A stretch of 32,559 nt of DNA from Bacteroidales bacterium (GCA_017649945.1 JAGCFU010000075.1:1-32559), one strand, 5' to 3'. Shown: positions 1-8,491, counted from the stretch's first letter. Notes: a model not told the origin generated them from the sequence alone. A program made the numbers and translations.

Positions 1-458
1 CGGAGATCGTGTTCGGCGGCACATGCGACAAGAGCGTCGGTTACTTCGTCGAGCCTACAGTCATCCTCGCCAAGGTTCCGAACTACGAGTCAATGGCTCA
101 GGAAATCTTCGGACCAATCATCACCATCTACGTTTACGACGACAAGAAATATGAGGAAACACTGGAACTCTGCGACACCACATCACCTTACGCATTGACA
201 GGAGCTATCTTCGTCAACGACCTCAAGGCACGTCAGCTCGCCGACCAGAAACTCAAATATTCAGCAGGTAACTTCTACATCAACGACAAGCCAACGGGCG
301 CCGTCGTGGGATGCCAGCCATTCGGCGGCTCACGCGCATCAGGCACCAACGACAAGGCTGGCGGTCTGTGGAACCTCATCCGCTGGACGAACCCACGCGC
401 AATCAAGGAAACATTCGTGCCGGCAACGGAATACGGATATCCTTTCCTCGCGAAATAA
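1..458 (+). CDS. pruA: L-glutamate gamma-semialdehyde dehydrogenase, C-terminal part (5' end outside window)
   Basis: This is the last ~152 codons of an aldehyde dehydrogenase superfamily protein; the frame is open through base 3, so the GTG at 9 is internal and not a start. Visible signatures are EPTVILAKVPNYESMAQEIFGP (catalytic-domain strand with the QEIFGP motif) and, near the end, the FGGSRASGTNDKAGG motif characteristic of the delta-1-pyrroline-5-carboxylate dehydrogenase branch. The family oxidises glutamate semialdehyde to glutamate with NAD+ in proline breakdown. The catalytic Cys and the N-terminal NAD-binding half lie upstream of the window, so activity cannot be judged. The gene converges on a minus-strand operon and its stop (456-458) is followed within six bases by a heptad repeat array that probably terminates it. 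Confidence 0.9.
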   Translation, partial: EIVFGGTCDKSVGYFVEPTVILAKVPNYESMAQEIFGPIITIYVYDDKKYEETLELCDTTSPYALTGAIFVNDLKARQLADQKLKYSAGNFYINDKPTGAVVGCQPFGGSRASGTNDKAGGLWNLIRWTNPRAIKETFVPATEYGYPFLAK

Positions 459-464
459 TAGCTT

Positions 465-541
465 TTAGCCATTAGCTATTAGCCATTAGCCATTAGCTAT
501 TAGCCGTTAGCCATTAGCCGTTAGCCATTAGTTATTAGCCG
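465..541. repeat. Heptanucleotide tandem array, eleven TTAGCCA-like units
   Basis: TTAG recurs at 465, 472, 479, 486, 493, 500, 507, 514, 521, 528 and 535, an exact seven-base period. Units are TTAGCCA, TTAGCTA, TTAGCCG or TTAGTTA. It lies between the convergent ends of pruA and the methyltransferase gene. Because seven is coprime to three and each unit has TAG on one strand and TAA (in CTAA) on the other, the array stops translation in all six frames within about 21 bases. Short runs of the same heptad occur at 7526 and 8962. Confidence 0.9.
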
Positions 542-581
542 TTATATATTATGGCTAGAAGCTAATGGCTAATGGCTTTTT
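481..581 (+). terminator. Inverted repeat made from the heptad array plus T-run
   Basis: Bases 481-497 are the perfect reverse complement of 561-577 (17 bp, two and a half heptads). The right arm is followed by T5 at 577-581, the layout of an intrinsic terminator for pruA. Because the left side is a tandem array, the right arm can pair in several registers, including one at about 509-525 with a shorter loop. The arm also contains the methyltransferase stop codon, so the structure may act on both convergent transcripts. Termination activity is inferred. Confidence 0.6.
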
Positions 582-1342
582 ATTACACGATAAATCAATT
601 CCTCCCCCGGTCGCGCCAACCTCATTCGTTGACGTTGCTCCTCAGTCAAATCGTAATAAAGGCGGTCGGCATCGACGGTAAAGCCAGCTTTTTCAAGCAC
701 TTGCGCATAATCGCGACCGAACTGGCGCACGTGGTCATACTGACCGAAACACCGTTTGCGCTCCTCCGGGTCAGTGATTGAGGGGTCTTCCCAAGTGTCA
801 ACATTAGGATTAATTGGAACAAGCAAAATTGCCCAGCCACCGGGTTTTAGGATGCGTTTTATCTCCGAAAATGCCTTATTCACATCGTTGACATGCTCCA
901 AAACATGGTTGCAAATCACCACATCATATTGATTATCAGGCAAAGCTATATCTGTAACATCAAGTTTTAAGTCCGCAATGGGCGAATCGAGGTCGGCAGT
1001 AGTGTAATCGAGGTTTTTCAAAGCACGAAACTTCTTAAGATACGGTTGTTCCGGTGCAAAGTGCAAAACCTTCAGATTGTCGGTAAATAAGCCTGTTTTC
1101 TCTTTTAAGTACAGCCAAAGCAGACGATGACGCTCGAGAGAAAGACATTTCGGACACATGCGGTTTTCCATCGCTTTTCCATAGCCGTAAGGCAAAAACT
1201 TGCGGAAATGTCTGCCACAGACAGGACACTCCACCTTGTTTCCAATATAAAACGGACGTATCAAAACGCTGAACAAGCCACTGAAACGAATCAAGGTCTG
1301 ACGCGGAAAAATCCTTGTAAATAAAGCAATTAACTTTTTCAT
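569..1342 (-). CDS. Class I SAM-dependent methyltransferase with N-terminal zinc ribbon
   Basis: 257 aa from the ATG at 1342, chosen because it overlaps the upstream glycosyltransferase stop in a 4-base ATGA; a longer start at 1378 would lie within that gene. Residues 39-66 carry two CxxC pairs (C39/C42, C63/C66), probably a structural zinc ribbon. The Rossmann part follows: SAM-binding segment VLHFAPE (92-98), acidic D118, NHVLEH (145-150) and LKPGG (165-169). Members of this group are common in Bacteroidota and usually sit with envelope glycan genes. Being last in an operon with a flippase and a glycosyltransferase suggests a glycan or lipid acceptor, but the substrate is unknown. The last codons and the TAG stop fall inside the heptad inverted repeat. 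Confidence 0.85.
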   Translation of the reverse strand: MKKLIALFTRIFPRQTLIRFSGLFSVLIRPFYIGNKVECPVCGRHFRKFLPYGYGKAMENRMCPKCLSLERHRLLWLYLKEKTGLFTDNLKVLHFAPEQPYLKKFRALKNLDYTTADLDSPIADLKLDVTDIALPDNQYDVVICNHVLEHVNDVNKAFSEIKRILKPGGWAILLVPINPNVDTWEDPSITDPEERKRCFGQYDHVRQFGRDYAQVLEKAGFTVDADRLYYDLTEEQRQRMRLARPGEELIYRVIKSH

Positions 1343-2463
1343 AACATTTTTTTGATTGCAGCAGTCATGTTCGACCACTGATATTTCTTCTTCTCATCCC
1401 GAGCGCCTTCTTCAAACATATTGTATCTATCGTTTTCGCAAAAATCGACCAACGCATCAGCTATTGCGGAAGGATTCGGCTCAACGACATATCCCACTTT
1501 TCCATTCGGAATGATCTCACCCAAACCGCCCACATTTGTCACCAGCATCGGTTTCTCAAAATGGTATGCGATCTGCGTCACGCCGCTCTGAGTAGCCGAT
1601 TTATAAGGCTGAACCACCATTTCAGATGAATTAAAGTAATACTTTACATCATCATCATTAATATATTGATTTTCAATGATTATAAAATCTTTTAAATCAT
1701 GCTTTTTTATCTGTTCAAGATATGGTTTCGGGTCGTCGTAGAACTCTCCGGCAACGAGCAATTTCATAGGATATTTTCTCAATCGTTCATCGGCAAAAGC
1801 ATCAATGAGAAGGTCGAGACCTTTGTAAGCACGCACCAATCCGAAGAACAGAAAATATCGGTAATTCGGGTCAAGGTTAAGATGTTTAACAGCCTCTGCT
1901 CTATCCATAATCTCGCCGAAATGGTCGTACAACGGATGCGGAGTGAAGACTCTCGGCTTGTTGTGCCTGTCGAGACTCGCGATCTCATTCAAAACCGATT
2001 TAGAAAGCGCTACAAAACCGTCCATTGCTTTCACAAAATAAGGCGGCAGCAACTTGTCGAGCAACGATTTTTCGTGAGGTATCATATTGTGTATCAAGCC
2101 AATACACCGTGTATGACGGTTTCGCTTAATCACTCTTGCCATCTTGCCGAAGCAAGGAGCGAAGAACGACATCCAGTAAGTGAAAATCACAATGTCGGGA
2201 TTCTTTTTCCGTATCTCCTTCCCCACCTTGATCCAGTTTAACGGATTGATAGAGTTGACTTTACGTGAAATAGGAAAGCCTTCCGGAGCTTTTGAGTCGG
2301 AATACTGCGTCTTGCCGGGGAACAGAAACGACGGATACTGAAGTTTAAACGTAACCACTTCAATATCAACATCTTCCTTGACAAACTCCGTTGCGAGTCT
2401 GTCGGTAAAGGCAGCTATTCCGCCACGATACGGATGCGATGTGCCGACGATGATGATTTTCAT
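1339..2463 (-). CDS. GT4-type glycosyltransferase
   Basis: 374 aa, GT-B fold of the glycosyltransferase family 1/4 type. The N-terminus MKIIIVGTSHPYRGGIAAF is the typical first strand with a glycine-rich acceptor-side loop; FFGLVRAYKGLDLLIDAF near the middle opens the nucleotide-sugar-binding domain; the C-terminal region has YKSATQSGVTQIAYHFEKP and VGGLGEII, where GT4 enzymes bind the sugar nucleotide. No signal peptide or membrane segment is evident, so it is probably cytoplasmic or peripheral. It overlaps its neighbours on both sides by 4 bases (ATGA), which implies translational coupling with the HMA protein upstream and the methyltransferase downstream. Donor and acceptor are not predictable; a role in surface polysaccharide or LPS assembly is inferred from the flippase in the same operon. 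Confidence 0.88.
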   Translation of the reverse strand: MKIIIVGTSHPYRGGIAAFTDRLATEFVKEDVDIEVVTFKLQYPSFLFPGKTQYSDSKAPEGFPISRKVNSINPLNWIKVGKEIRKKNPDIVIFTYWMSFFAPCFGKMARVIKRNRHTRCIGLIHNMIPHEKSLLDKLLPPYFVKAMDGFVALSKSVLNEIASLDRHNKPRVFTPHPLYDHFGEIMDRAEAVKHLNLDPNYRYFLFFGLVRAYKGLDLLIDAFADERLRKYPMKLLVAGEFYDDPKPYLEQIKKHDLKDFIIIENQYINDDDVKYYFNSSEMVVQPYKSATQSGVTQIAYHFEKPMLVTNVGGLGEIIPNGKVGYVVEPNPSAIADALVDFCENDRYNMFEEGARDEKKKYQWSNMTAAIKKML

Positions 2464-2795
2464 TTTTTGTCTTTGTCGCGAACAGGCGCGGCCTGTTCCT
2501 CCTTTGTTTCTTTCGGCTCAACGATCGCGGCCTTGTAATTGATTTTCGCAAAAGCCTTGATAAGTTTTTCAGGGTCTGTTTTCTCGCTATCGTATTGAAC
2601 AGTAACGAGTTTCGTCTTCAAATCAGGATTGACGGCCTTCACGCCTTTTTCAAAACGAAGGTTATCCTTAATGCGTTTAACACAATTCTGACATTCAATC
2701 TCAGGTTCGGTTGTAAAAACAACTTCTTTCTTTGTCTGAGCCTGTGTCAAGACTGCTAAAAACAACGCGAATGTCAATAAAATAAGTTTTTTCAT
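2460..2795 (-). CDS. Exported heavy-metal-associated (HMA) domain protein
   Basis: 111 aa with a clear signal peptide (MKK, hydrophobic run to about residue 18, then AQA-type end) and a single HMA fold whose metal site is C35-x-x-C38 in the sequence IECQNC. The C-terminal tail is charged and lysine-rich. HMA domains bind Cu(I), Zn or similar ions through the CxxC pair; with a signal peptide this one should act in the periplasm. It is seven bases downstream of the TonB-dependent receptor gene, and the two probably form a metal-handling pair. The metal is not shown by sequence; copper is the first guess. Its TGA overlaps the ATG of the glycosyltransferase. Confidence 0.85.
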   Translation of the reverse strand: MKKLILLTFALFLAVLTQAQTKKEVVFTTEPEIECQNCVKRIKDNLRFEKGVKAVNPDLKTKLVTVQYDSEKTDPEKLIKAFAKINYKAAIVEPKETKEEQAAPVRDKDKK

Positions 2796-2802
2796 GATAT
2801 TT

Positions 2803-4974
2803 TTATTTTGTTAATTTCCATTTAATGCCTGCGTAGAACATTATCCCGTCCACAGGTCCCCAAATCATTGTGGCGTCGAAGTTATCACCCCATGGGTCGT
2901 GACAGCCGACAATCGGGTTTTTCTGTTTGAAATTGGTGAGATTTTCACCTCCTATATAGATATTACCCCAACGGAACCATCTGAGTATCTGCGCGTTAAG
3001 TATCGGATAGGCATCAAAAGTGCCAAATCCGTCAGGCATACGACCGCCTCCGTTAACTTGCATAGTAACGTCAAATTGCCATATCTCAAGAGGTGTTTTG
3101 TATGTCGCAGTCATCAAACCTTTGTAACGACTGGTCAAAGGCTTTTCGCGCAAAACTCCGTTTACTGTAGTCTTCACGTCGTTATACCTAAATGCGCCCA
3201 GAAGCGAGAAACCCTCGAAGAACGGATAGGTTGCATCAATTTGGAATGTGTGCGAATACGATATTCCGTCAAGGTTGCTGAAGCGCACCTTATGAGCATC
3301 GCTGTCAAGGTCAGTAACCACCTGATTTGTGAAGTTTGTATAATAATATTCTAAGTTGATAATCAAGCACTTTTCAAAGATATCGATATCAAACGAAGCT
3401 GTGGCGCCGTAGTTCCATGCCTCTTCCTGTTTCAGGTTATTGTCAACGATAATGTTGCGGCTGCTTGCCAAAAGCGTATGATTATCAAGCATCGGTCGCG
3501 GTGTACGATAGCCTTTTCCTGCTGAAAAGCGCAGTTTCAAAAGGTCGCAGGGTGCCCATTTCACGTGAGCTCGAGGCGTAAAGAAAGTACCATACAAATC
3601 ACTGTGATCGCCACGCATACCTGCCATCAGCACAAGTTTATCGTCAAGATTGAAAGTGTATTGGGCATATGCTCCAACTATGTTTTCATCTGGAGCTTTT
3701 ACAAGATCAGGCACCAAGGTCCAGCGCTCATCAAAGCAGTCATGATTGAACGACAAACCGGTAGAAATGCTGTGACGCGGAGTGAACTCGGTCTCAAACA
3801 TCAGCTGTGCATAGGCATTATTATTGTCCACGTCATAAGTCTTCAAACCATACAATGAATTCATTTTATGTATTGAGCCCGACAAAATCAATGCGACGTT
3901 GGTGTTGTGAACCTCGTCGAAAATATATGCATTCTTCAGCACTCCTTCATAGCGTTCAGACTCTATATTTATTCTATACAACTGATTATCAGCAACTTTC
4001 ACATGATTATGCGCATCTTCCATTTGTCCGCCTTTTCTATCCTCTTTCAACGCTTTAACATACGTCTGCATGATGTAACGGTCTTTTTTATACATCCAGC
4101 GGTTCATGAAATCAAATTGCTGAACCTTCGGCATATCCATGAATCCGTCGTCGTTACCGTCATGTTCCATCCACATATTCTCGTAATGCGCTAATAATCC
4201 GGTACTTAGAGCGTCGTTGAAATGATAATTTCCTTCTATATTTGTCTCAATTTTCATGTGGCTGTCGAGGAACAGATTCACGTCGAGTTCTTCATCAGAC
4301 TGTGGTTTCAGGTATTCCACATTGATTTGTCCGGTTATCGACTCGTAGCCGTTTTTCACTGTCGCCGCGCCTTTCGACACTTGTATCGACTGCATCCATG
4401 TTCCAGGTATATAGCCAAGCGAAAATGGAGCCGCAGCACCTCTGAAAGCCGGCACGTTCTCTGTCAGCATCTGGACGTAACTGCCTGATAATCCGAGAAG
4501 TTTTATCTGTTTTGCTCCTGTTGCGGCATCAGTGTAGTTAACATCGACAGACGGGTTTGTTGAGAAACTCTCCCCAAGATTGCAACATGCGGCACGGCAT
4601 AGCTCCGTATTAGTGAGAATCTCTATGTTTTCAGCGCCTCTCGCCCTCATCCGGCCAGGACGCTGAGCCTTAACCACCACGTCATCAAGAGTAATCTCTC
4701 CGGAAAGCGTAACCTCAACAAAATCAAGGCCTTCACAAGAAATAGTGTCATTGTCAAAACCGACAAAAGACACCACTATCGTATTCATATTCGGTCTTCT
4801 TTCCAATACAAAAGAGCCGTTTGCATCCGTCGAGGTGCCGTAATTCGTGCCTATCCAAACCACGTTGGCACCAATCAAAACACTACCGTTCTGATCCTTG
4901 ACGACGCCCCTCACCTGCGAAAATAAGGTAATCGCAAGAAAACAGAAGAAAACAGATATAAAATATTTTTTCAT
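2803..4974 (-). CDS. TonB-dependent outer-membrane receptor, metal-type, with CarboxypepD_reg-like N-terminus
   Basis: 723 aa. A signal peptide covers about residues 1-19, followed by a carboxypeptidase-regulatory-like beta domain (about 20-105, with GVVKDQNGSVLIGANV), the plug domain (about 110-225) and a 22-strand-type barrel ending in a lysine after an aromatic strand (MFYAGIKWKLTK). The plug has a cysteine cluster CRAACC at 126-131 and the segment TGAKQIKLLGLSG, features I associate with a Bacteroidota receptor group found beside HMA-domain genes. It should import a ligand across the outer membrane using TonB-ExbBD energy. The adjacent HMA protein suggests a metal ion or metal complex. 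There is no adjacent SusD-like gene, so this is not a glycan PUL pair. It sits 17 bases after the flippase gene in the same operon. Confidence 0.9.
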   Translation of the reverse strand: MKKYFISVFFCFLAITLFSQVRGVVKDQNGSVLIGANVVWIGTNYGTSTDANGSFVLERRPNMNTIVVSFVGFDNDTISCEGLDFVEVTLSGEITLDDVVVKAQRPGRMRARGAENIEILTNTELCRAACCNLGESFSTNPSVDVNYTDAATGAKQIKLLGLSGSYVQMLTENVPAFRGAAAPFSLGYIPGTWMQSIQVSKGAATVKNGYESITGQINVEYLKPQSDEELDVNLFLDSHMKIETNIEGNYHFNDALSTGLLAHYENMWMEHDGNDDGFMDMPKVQQFDFMNRWMYKKDRYIMQTYVKALKEDRKGGQMEDAHNHVKVADNQLYRINIESERYEGVLKNAYIFDEVHNTNVALILSGSIHKMNSLYGLKTYDVDNNNAYAQLMFETEFTPRHSISTGLSFNHDCFDERWTLVPDLVKAPDENIVGAYAQYTFNLDDKLVLMAGMRGDHSDLYGTFFTPRAHVKWAPCDLLKLRFSAGKGYRTPRPMLDNHTLLASSRNIIVDNNLKQEEAWNYGATASFDIDIFEKCLIINLEYYYTNFTNQVVTDLDSDAHKVRFSNLDGISYSHTFQIDATYPFFEGFSLLGAFRYNDVKTTVNGVLREKPLTSRYKGLMTATYKTPLEIWQFDVTMQVNGGGRMPDGFGTFDAYPILNAQILRWFRWGNIYIGGENLTNFKQKNPIVGCHDPWGDNFDATMIWGPVDGIMFYAGIKWKLTK

Positions 4975-4991
4975 TACAATCAGCGATTTAA

Positions 4992-6515
4992 TTATCCGTT
5001 TTTATAACGGAGCAATTTTTTAATTATTTCATTTATCTCTTTTGATATTTTCGTATAATATATAATTGTCAAACCGATAATAACAATAATTCCCGTTCTA
5101 AAGACGGCTTCAGTGACTTTCACAACTGCGCCATCATAGTTAAAGTAAATTATAGGTTTTGATATATATTTAACTGATATCCAATTTATTCCAAACATAA
5201 CAATCATTATTGCGATAACGACCAACTCTTTCCATGAAAACGGTGAAATTTTCGTTTTCCATAATATTAGCAGCAATAAAAACAAATAATAAATAGAGTA
5301 TGATATAATTGAAGACCACGCTGCTCCAGTCATTCCCAATACTGGTATCAGACTGTTATTCAACAATATAGCGCTTATCGTCAATATAGCGGTGAATATC
5401 AGCTGAAGGTAATACCACTTGGAATAACTCAATACTGTAACGCCAATATTAAGCGAAGAATTGACTAATTTCGCAAGTCCGAGAAGGAAAAACACCCACT
5501 TTCCATCGACGTATTTGTCACCATTCGGGAGAAGTTCAAAGAACAAATCTATGTTAATCCAAATGATGAAAAACACGAACGCTCCGGCTATCAACTGGTG
5601 CAATGAGACACTTTTGCATATCGCCGCAGCCCTTTGACTATCATTGTCTTTCATCGCCTGCGAGATAATCGGGCGTGAGATAGCAGACACCGAACGATAC
5701 GGCATCTCCACAAGATTCGCCATATATGACGCGATGGCGTAAATTCCTGTAACGGTAAGTCCCAACTGCGCCGTGATGAAGAACGAATTGAGGCTTGGTA
5801 TGATATTCCCCACTACCGCCGCAACGGTAAGGAACAGCGTGTACAATAGAAAATCCTTGCGAAGCCACTTAGAGACATACCCAGGCTCTATCTTGAACGA
5901 AATCTTGGAAAGATACAGTAAGTATATGATATTCAATACAGTAGCCATAAAATACGCCAAGCACAAACCTATCACCATGCTGTCGAGATCAATTTTACCG
6001 GTGATATAGAGAATGTAATCCGCAAGGGTAAAAAGACGTATTCCAACCTCACGAACCATCTTAGGGATTACGATACGCATCAGTATGTTGGCATTGGTCT
6101 CGAACACCGTCATATACATCATGAAAAAAGCCATCGGGATGACTAAATAGATGTAATTGACAAAAAGTGCCGATTTGCTTGCAAACATCTCGACTATCGT
6201 CTCTTTGAAAACAAAGAAGAGTATCGTGAAAATTGTAAAACCTACCGCAGGCACTATGAGAGTCCAGCCGAAAAACCCGTGGTCGCGGCTCTCAGCGTCA
6301 CGAAAATACGGGTAATAACGCAGCGCCGAAGTGTTGGTGCCAAGCGCCCCAAGGCCTGACAGCAGGATTGCGGCATCAGCCATGACACGTGTAAGACCCA
6401 CCTCCTCCTGAGTGAGGTATTTCGTCATCACAAAAAAGGTGGTAATGAACCCGACAGCCACGCCGATATAGTTCATCAAGGTACCTTTAATGCTTTGTCT
6501 TACAACGATTCCCAT
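4992..6515 (-). CDS. Wzx/MOP-superfamily polysaccharide flippase
   Basis: 507 aa, a highly hydrophobic protein with about 12-14 membrane segments, beginning with RQSIKGTLMNYIGVAVGF, the usual opening of polysaccharide export and O-antigen flippase proteins of the MOP (MATE-like) superfamily. Such proteins move undecaprenyl-linked or other lipid-linked glycans across the inner membrane. Its ATG overlaps the gpsA stop by one base (TGATG), so the two are probably coupled. No polymerase or initiating glycosyltransferase is in the window, so this is at most part of a glycan locus. MurJ-type lipid II flippase function is an alternative but less likely given length and N-terminal sequence. Confidence 0.85.
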   Translation of the reverse strand: MGIVVRQSIKGTLMNYIGVAVGFITTFFVMTKYLTQEEVGLTRVMADAAILLSGLGALGTNTSALRYYPYFRDAESRDHGFFGWTLIVPAVGFTIFTILFFVFKETIVEMFASKSALFVNYIYLVIPMAFFMMYMTVFETNANILMRIVIPKMVREVGIRLFTLADYILYITGKIDLDSMVIGLCLAYFMATVLNIIYLLYLSKISFKIEPGYVSKWLRKDFLLYTLFLTVAAVVGNIIPSLNSFFITAQLGLTVTGIYAIASYMANLVEMPYRSVSAISRPIISQAMKDNDSQRAAAICKSVSLHQLIAGAFVFFIIWINIDLFFELLPNGDKYVDGKWVFFLLGLAKLVNSSLNIGVTVLSYSKWYYLQLIFTAILTISAILLNNSLIPVLGMTGAAWSSIISYSIYYLFLLLLILWKTKISPFSWKELVVIAIMIVMFGINWISVKYISKPIIYFNYDGAVVKVTEAVFRTGIIVIIGLTIIYYTKISKEINEIIKKLLRYKNG

Positions 6516-7489
6516 CAGTTTTTCAAGATATTTTTAATGAAGTTTCGTGTAGGATAATTTTTATCGTTCAGCACATGATACAGCTCGTTCATCAATGGAA
6601 AATCAGCCACATTGATATTGTTATCGACGAGTTTCTTGTAGAAGACATCCACAGCGATGCGGCCTTCAAGCACGACGCTGTCCGACATGCACGAGTTGAA
6701 GAAACCCTTTCCTATAAGCAGTCCGAGCGTGCGGTTGCGGCTCATATCGTTCAGTGAAGTAAGTGAGAAATCACCGAATCCGCAGTAATTATACATGGTG
6801 CGTTCATCGCCTCCGAATGTCGTGATGAGACGGCGCATCTCATTGAGAGCCATGGTGATAAATATCGAGCGCAGGTTCGCCGAATCGAAGTGGGCGTCGA
6901 CCATTCCGATGACAATGGCATAGATGTTTTTCAGGATAGAGGCATATTCAACGCCCGTCACATCGGTGGTGAAATCGGTGCGAATCATGGTGCCGTCAAA
7001 CACATCAGTAATGATTTTATAAAAACATTCATCGGTCGCCGCAGCAGTTAATCCCGTATCCTGCCTGTTGATTATCTCACGAGCAAACGAAGGTCCCTTC
7101 AAAGTCATGAAAGGGTTGAATATCAACGATTTAATACTATCAGGGATAATCTGGTCGCCGCTTCCGAAACCTTTAGCGAGGTTGACAACAAGCGCCGTCG
7201 GGTTGATATAGTCCTTGTTTTCCATTAGATAGCCCACTACAGCCGTCGACGGGATAGCGAGGAAAATCACATTCGCCTCAAGCAAGACATTTTTATCATC
7301 GGTAGCATGAAGGTTCTCGCTCAGTTGGCATTTAGGAAAATATGAAGTGTTGACATGCATTGTGTTGATCATCTCAATCACTTCTTTCTCAATAGAAAGC
7401 AGATATATCTCATCTTTATTTTTCTCAGCAAGCACATCGCCAATAGCCGTAGCGATAGCTCCACTTCCGATAAAAACGATTTTTCGCAT
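6515..7489 (-). CDS. gpsA: NAD(P)-dependent glycerol-3-phosphate dehydrogenase, divergent
   Basis: 324 aa, about the family length. The N-terminal Rossmann motif is GSGAIA at 8-13 (usual form GxGxWG), then VNLAKGFGSG (102-111), KGPSFARE (131-138), the catalytic-lysine segment EYASILKNIYAIVIG (K187) and CGFGDFSLTS with SRN (236-252), which corresponds to the family GLGDL...T...SRN. These show a complete dehydrogenase, but several normally conserved residues differ, so it could be a secondary paralogue rather than the housekeeping enzyme. The reaction is reduction of dihydroxyacetone phosphate to sn-glycerol 3-phosphate for phospholipids or glycerol-phosphate decorations. It is the first gene of the tightly packed minus-strand envelope operon. 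Confidence 0.85.
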   Translation of the reverse strand: MRKIVFIGSGAIATAIGDVLAEKNKDEIYLLSIEKEVIEMINTMHVNTSYFPKCQLSENLHATDDKNVLLEANVIFLAIPSTAVVGYLMENKDYINPTALVVNLAKGFGSGDQIIPDSIKSLIFNPFMTLKGPSFAREIINRQDTGLTAAATDECFYKIITDVFDGTMIRTDFTTDVTGVEYASILKNIYAIVIGMVDAHFDSANLRSIFITMALNEMRRLITTFGGDERTMYNYCGFGDFSLTSLNDMSRNRTLGLLIGKGFFNSCMSDSVVLEGRIAVDVFYKKLVDNNINVADFPLMNELYHVLNDKNYPTRNFIKNILKN

Positions 7490-7506
7490 GATAATAAAAA
7501 TTTTTG

Positions 7507-7514
7507 CAAAAATA
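7507..7514 (-). promoter_or_regulatory. Possible -7 element upstream of gpsA
   Basis: Read on the minus strand the bases are TATTTTTG, matching the Bacteroidota -7 consensus TAnnTTTG, 17 bases before the gpsA ATG at 7489. No convincing TTG -33 element is present about 20 bases upstream; that position is occupied by the heptad repeat. The operon may instead be read through from yihY. Confidence 0.35.
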
Positions 7515-7525
7515 ATAAAAAGACT

Positions 7526-7553
7526 TTAGCTATTAGCCATCAGACATCAGTTT
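7526..7553. repeat. Second heptad run, four units, overlapping the yihY stop
   Basis: TTAGCTA, TTAGCCA, TCAGACA and TCAGTTT follow each other with exact seven-base spacing (starts at 7526, 7533, 7540, 7547). The first two are identical to units of the array at 465-541. The yihY stop codon (minus-strand TGA) is the TCA at 7547-7549. Confidence 0.7.
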
Positions 7554-8491
7554 TTTTCAGTTATGAGATTTTTTTCTGCCAAAAAAATGCTGGCGTCGAG
7601 TTCATAGCCAATCAAAACGATGATACAGTTGACGTACATCCACATCATGAAGATGATTAGACCGCCAATGGAGCCGTAGAGCGCGTTGTAATTCGAGAAA
7701 TTAATGATATAGTAGTTAAATCCGATGGTTCCCAACACAAACAACAAAGTGAACATTATGGTTCCCGGTGTAAACAGTCGGAATTTCCTGTCCTTGTCAG
7801 GGTTACCGAAATAATACAGCACTGCTATTCCTACAAGCAGCGCGAACACTGTAAGCAACCATCTGCCGATATCAATTAGAGTGATTATAAACTGATTGTA
7901 AAAATGTATCTTATTGAATAACAAGGGCAAATAATCAGTTCCGATGATAATAAGCGCTATTGAAGTGATGAGAAGCGAGCCGAGAATCAGTGTCGTGAGA
8001 AGTCCGCCGGCGTACATCCTGACAAACGACATTTTCCCGATATGGTTAACGCCCATGTCAAAGCCGCGGAAAAACGCACGAATGGCGCCGGAACTGAAAT
8101 AAAACGCCATGAAGATACCTATCGACATGAGGGTGTTATGCTGGTGCGACATGATTTCGTCGATTGTCCCCACCACCCTTCCGGCAATGTTTTCAGGCAC
8201 CACCTGATTAATCAGGTCGACAATCGTTGTCTGGACACCATCGAGAGGCAAATACGGAATTATTGTAAACAGCACCATCACAGCCGGAAAAATCGCGAGA
8301 AACACGTTGAAGGCCACTGCTGCAGCGCGGTCGGTGAGATAACCTTTGGAAAACCCCTGTATAAAATACACCAGAACGTCGTAAAGAGGCTTTCCGCGAA
8401 AACCCGGCAACTTGGCAGTTTTCATTCTATCTATCACATTGTCTTTCAACGCAATAGCCTTATTCTCATATTTTTCGATGTTGAATTTCAT
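7547..8491 (-). CDS. YihY/BrkB-family inner-membrane protein
   Basis: About 314 aa from the ATG at 8491 (MKFNIEKYENK); an upstream in-frame ATG at 8512 would lie within the promoter region, so the shorter start is preferred. The protein has the family pattern: a soluble N-terminus, the segment DRAAAVAFNVFLAIFPAVMVLF as first membrane helix, about six helices in all, and a C-terminal YGSIGGLIIFMMWMYVNCIIVLIGYELDA signature. The family was once annotated as ribonuclease BN, which is now known to be wrong; the real function is unknown, with transport or envelope roles proposed. It has its own divergent promoter and is separated from gpsA by 57 bases with a heptad repeat. Confidence 0.88.
   Translation of the reverse strand: MKFNIEKYENKAIALKDNVIDRMKTAKLPGFRGKPLYDVLVYFIQGFSKGYLTDRAAAVAFNVFLAIFPAVMVLFTIIPYLPLDGVQTTIVDLINQVVPENIAGRVVGTIDEIMSHQHNTLMSIGIFMAFYFSSGAIRAFFRGFDMGVNHIGKMSFVRMYAGGLLTTLILGSLLITSIALIIIGTDYLPLLFNKIHFYNQFIITLIDIGRWLLTVFALLVGIAVLYYFGNPDKDRKFRLFTPGTIMFTLLFVLGTIGFNYYIINFSNYNALYGSIGGLIIFMMWMYVNCIIVLIGYELDASIFLAEKNLITEKN

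Noticed and set aside
465-541. CRISPR array
   Set aside because: The repeat unit is seven bases with no unique spacers and no cas genes are nearby.
1699-2241. 180-aa plus-strand open frame
   Set aside because: It lies fully opposite the glycosyltransferase gene, has no recognisable domain and no start signal; it is a shadow frame.
2803-4974. SusC-type glycan receptor of a polysaccharide utilisation locus
   Set aside because: At 723 aa it is shorter than SusC proteins, has no SusD-like partner, and is followed by an HMA protein.
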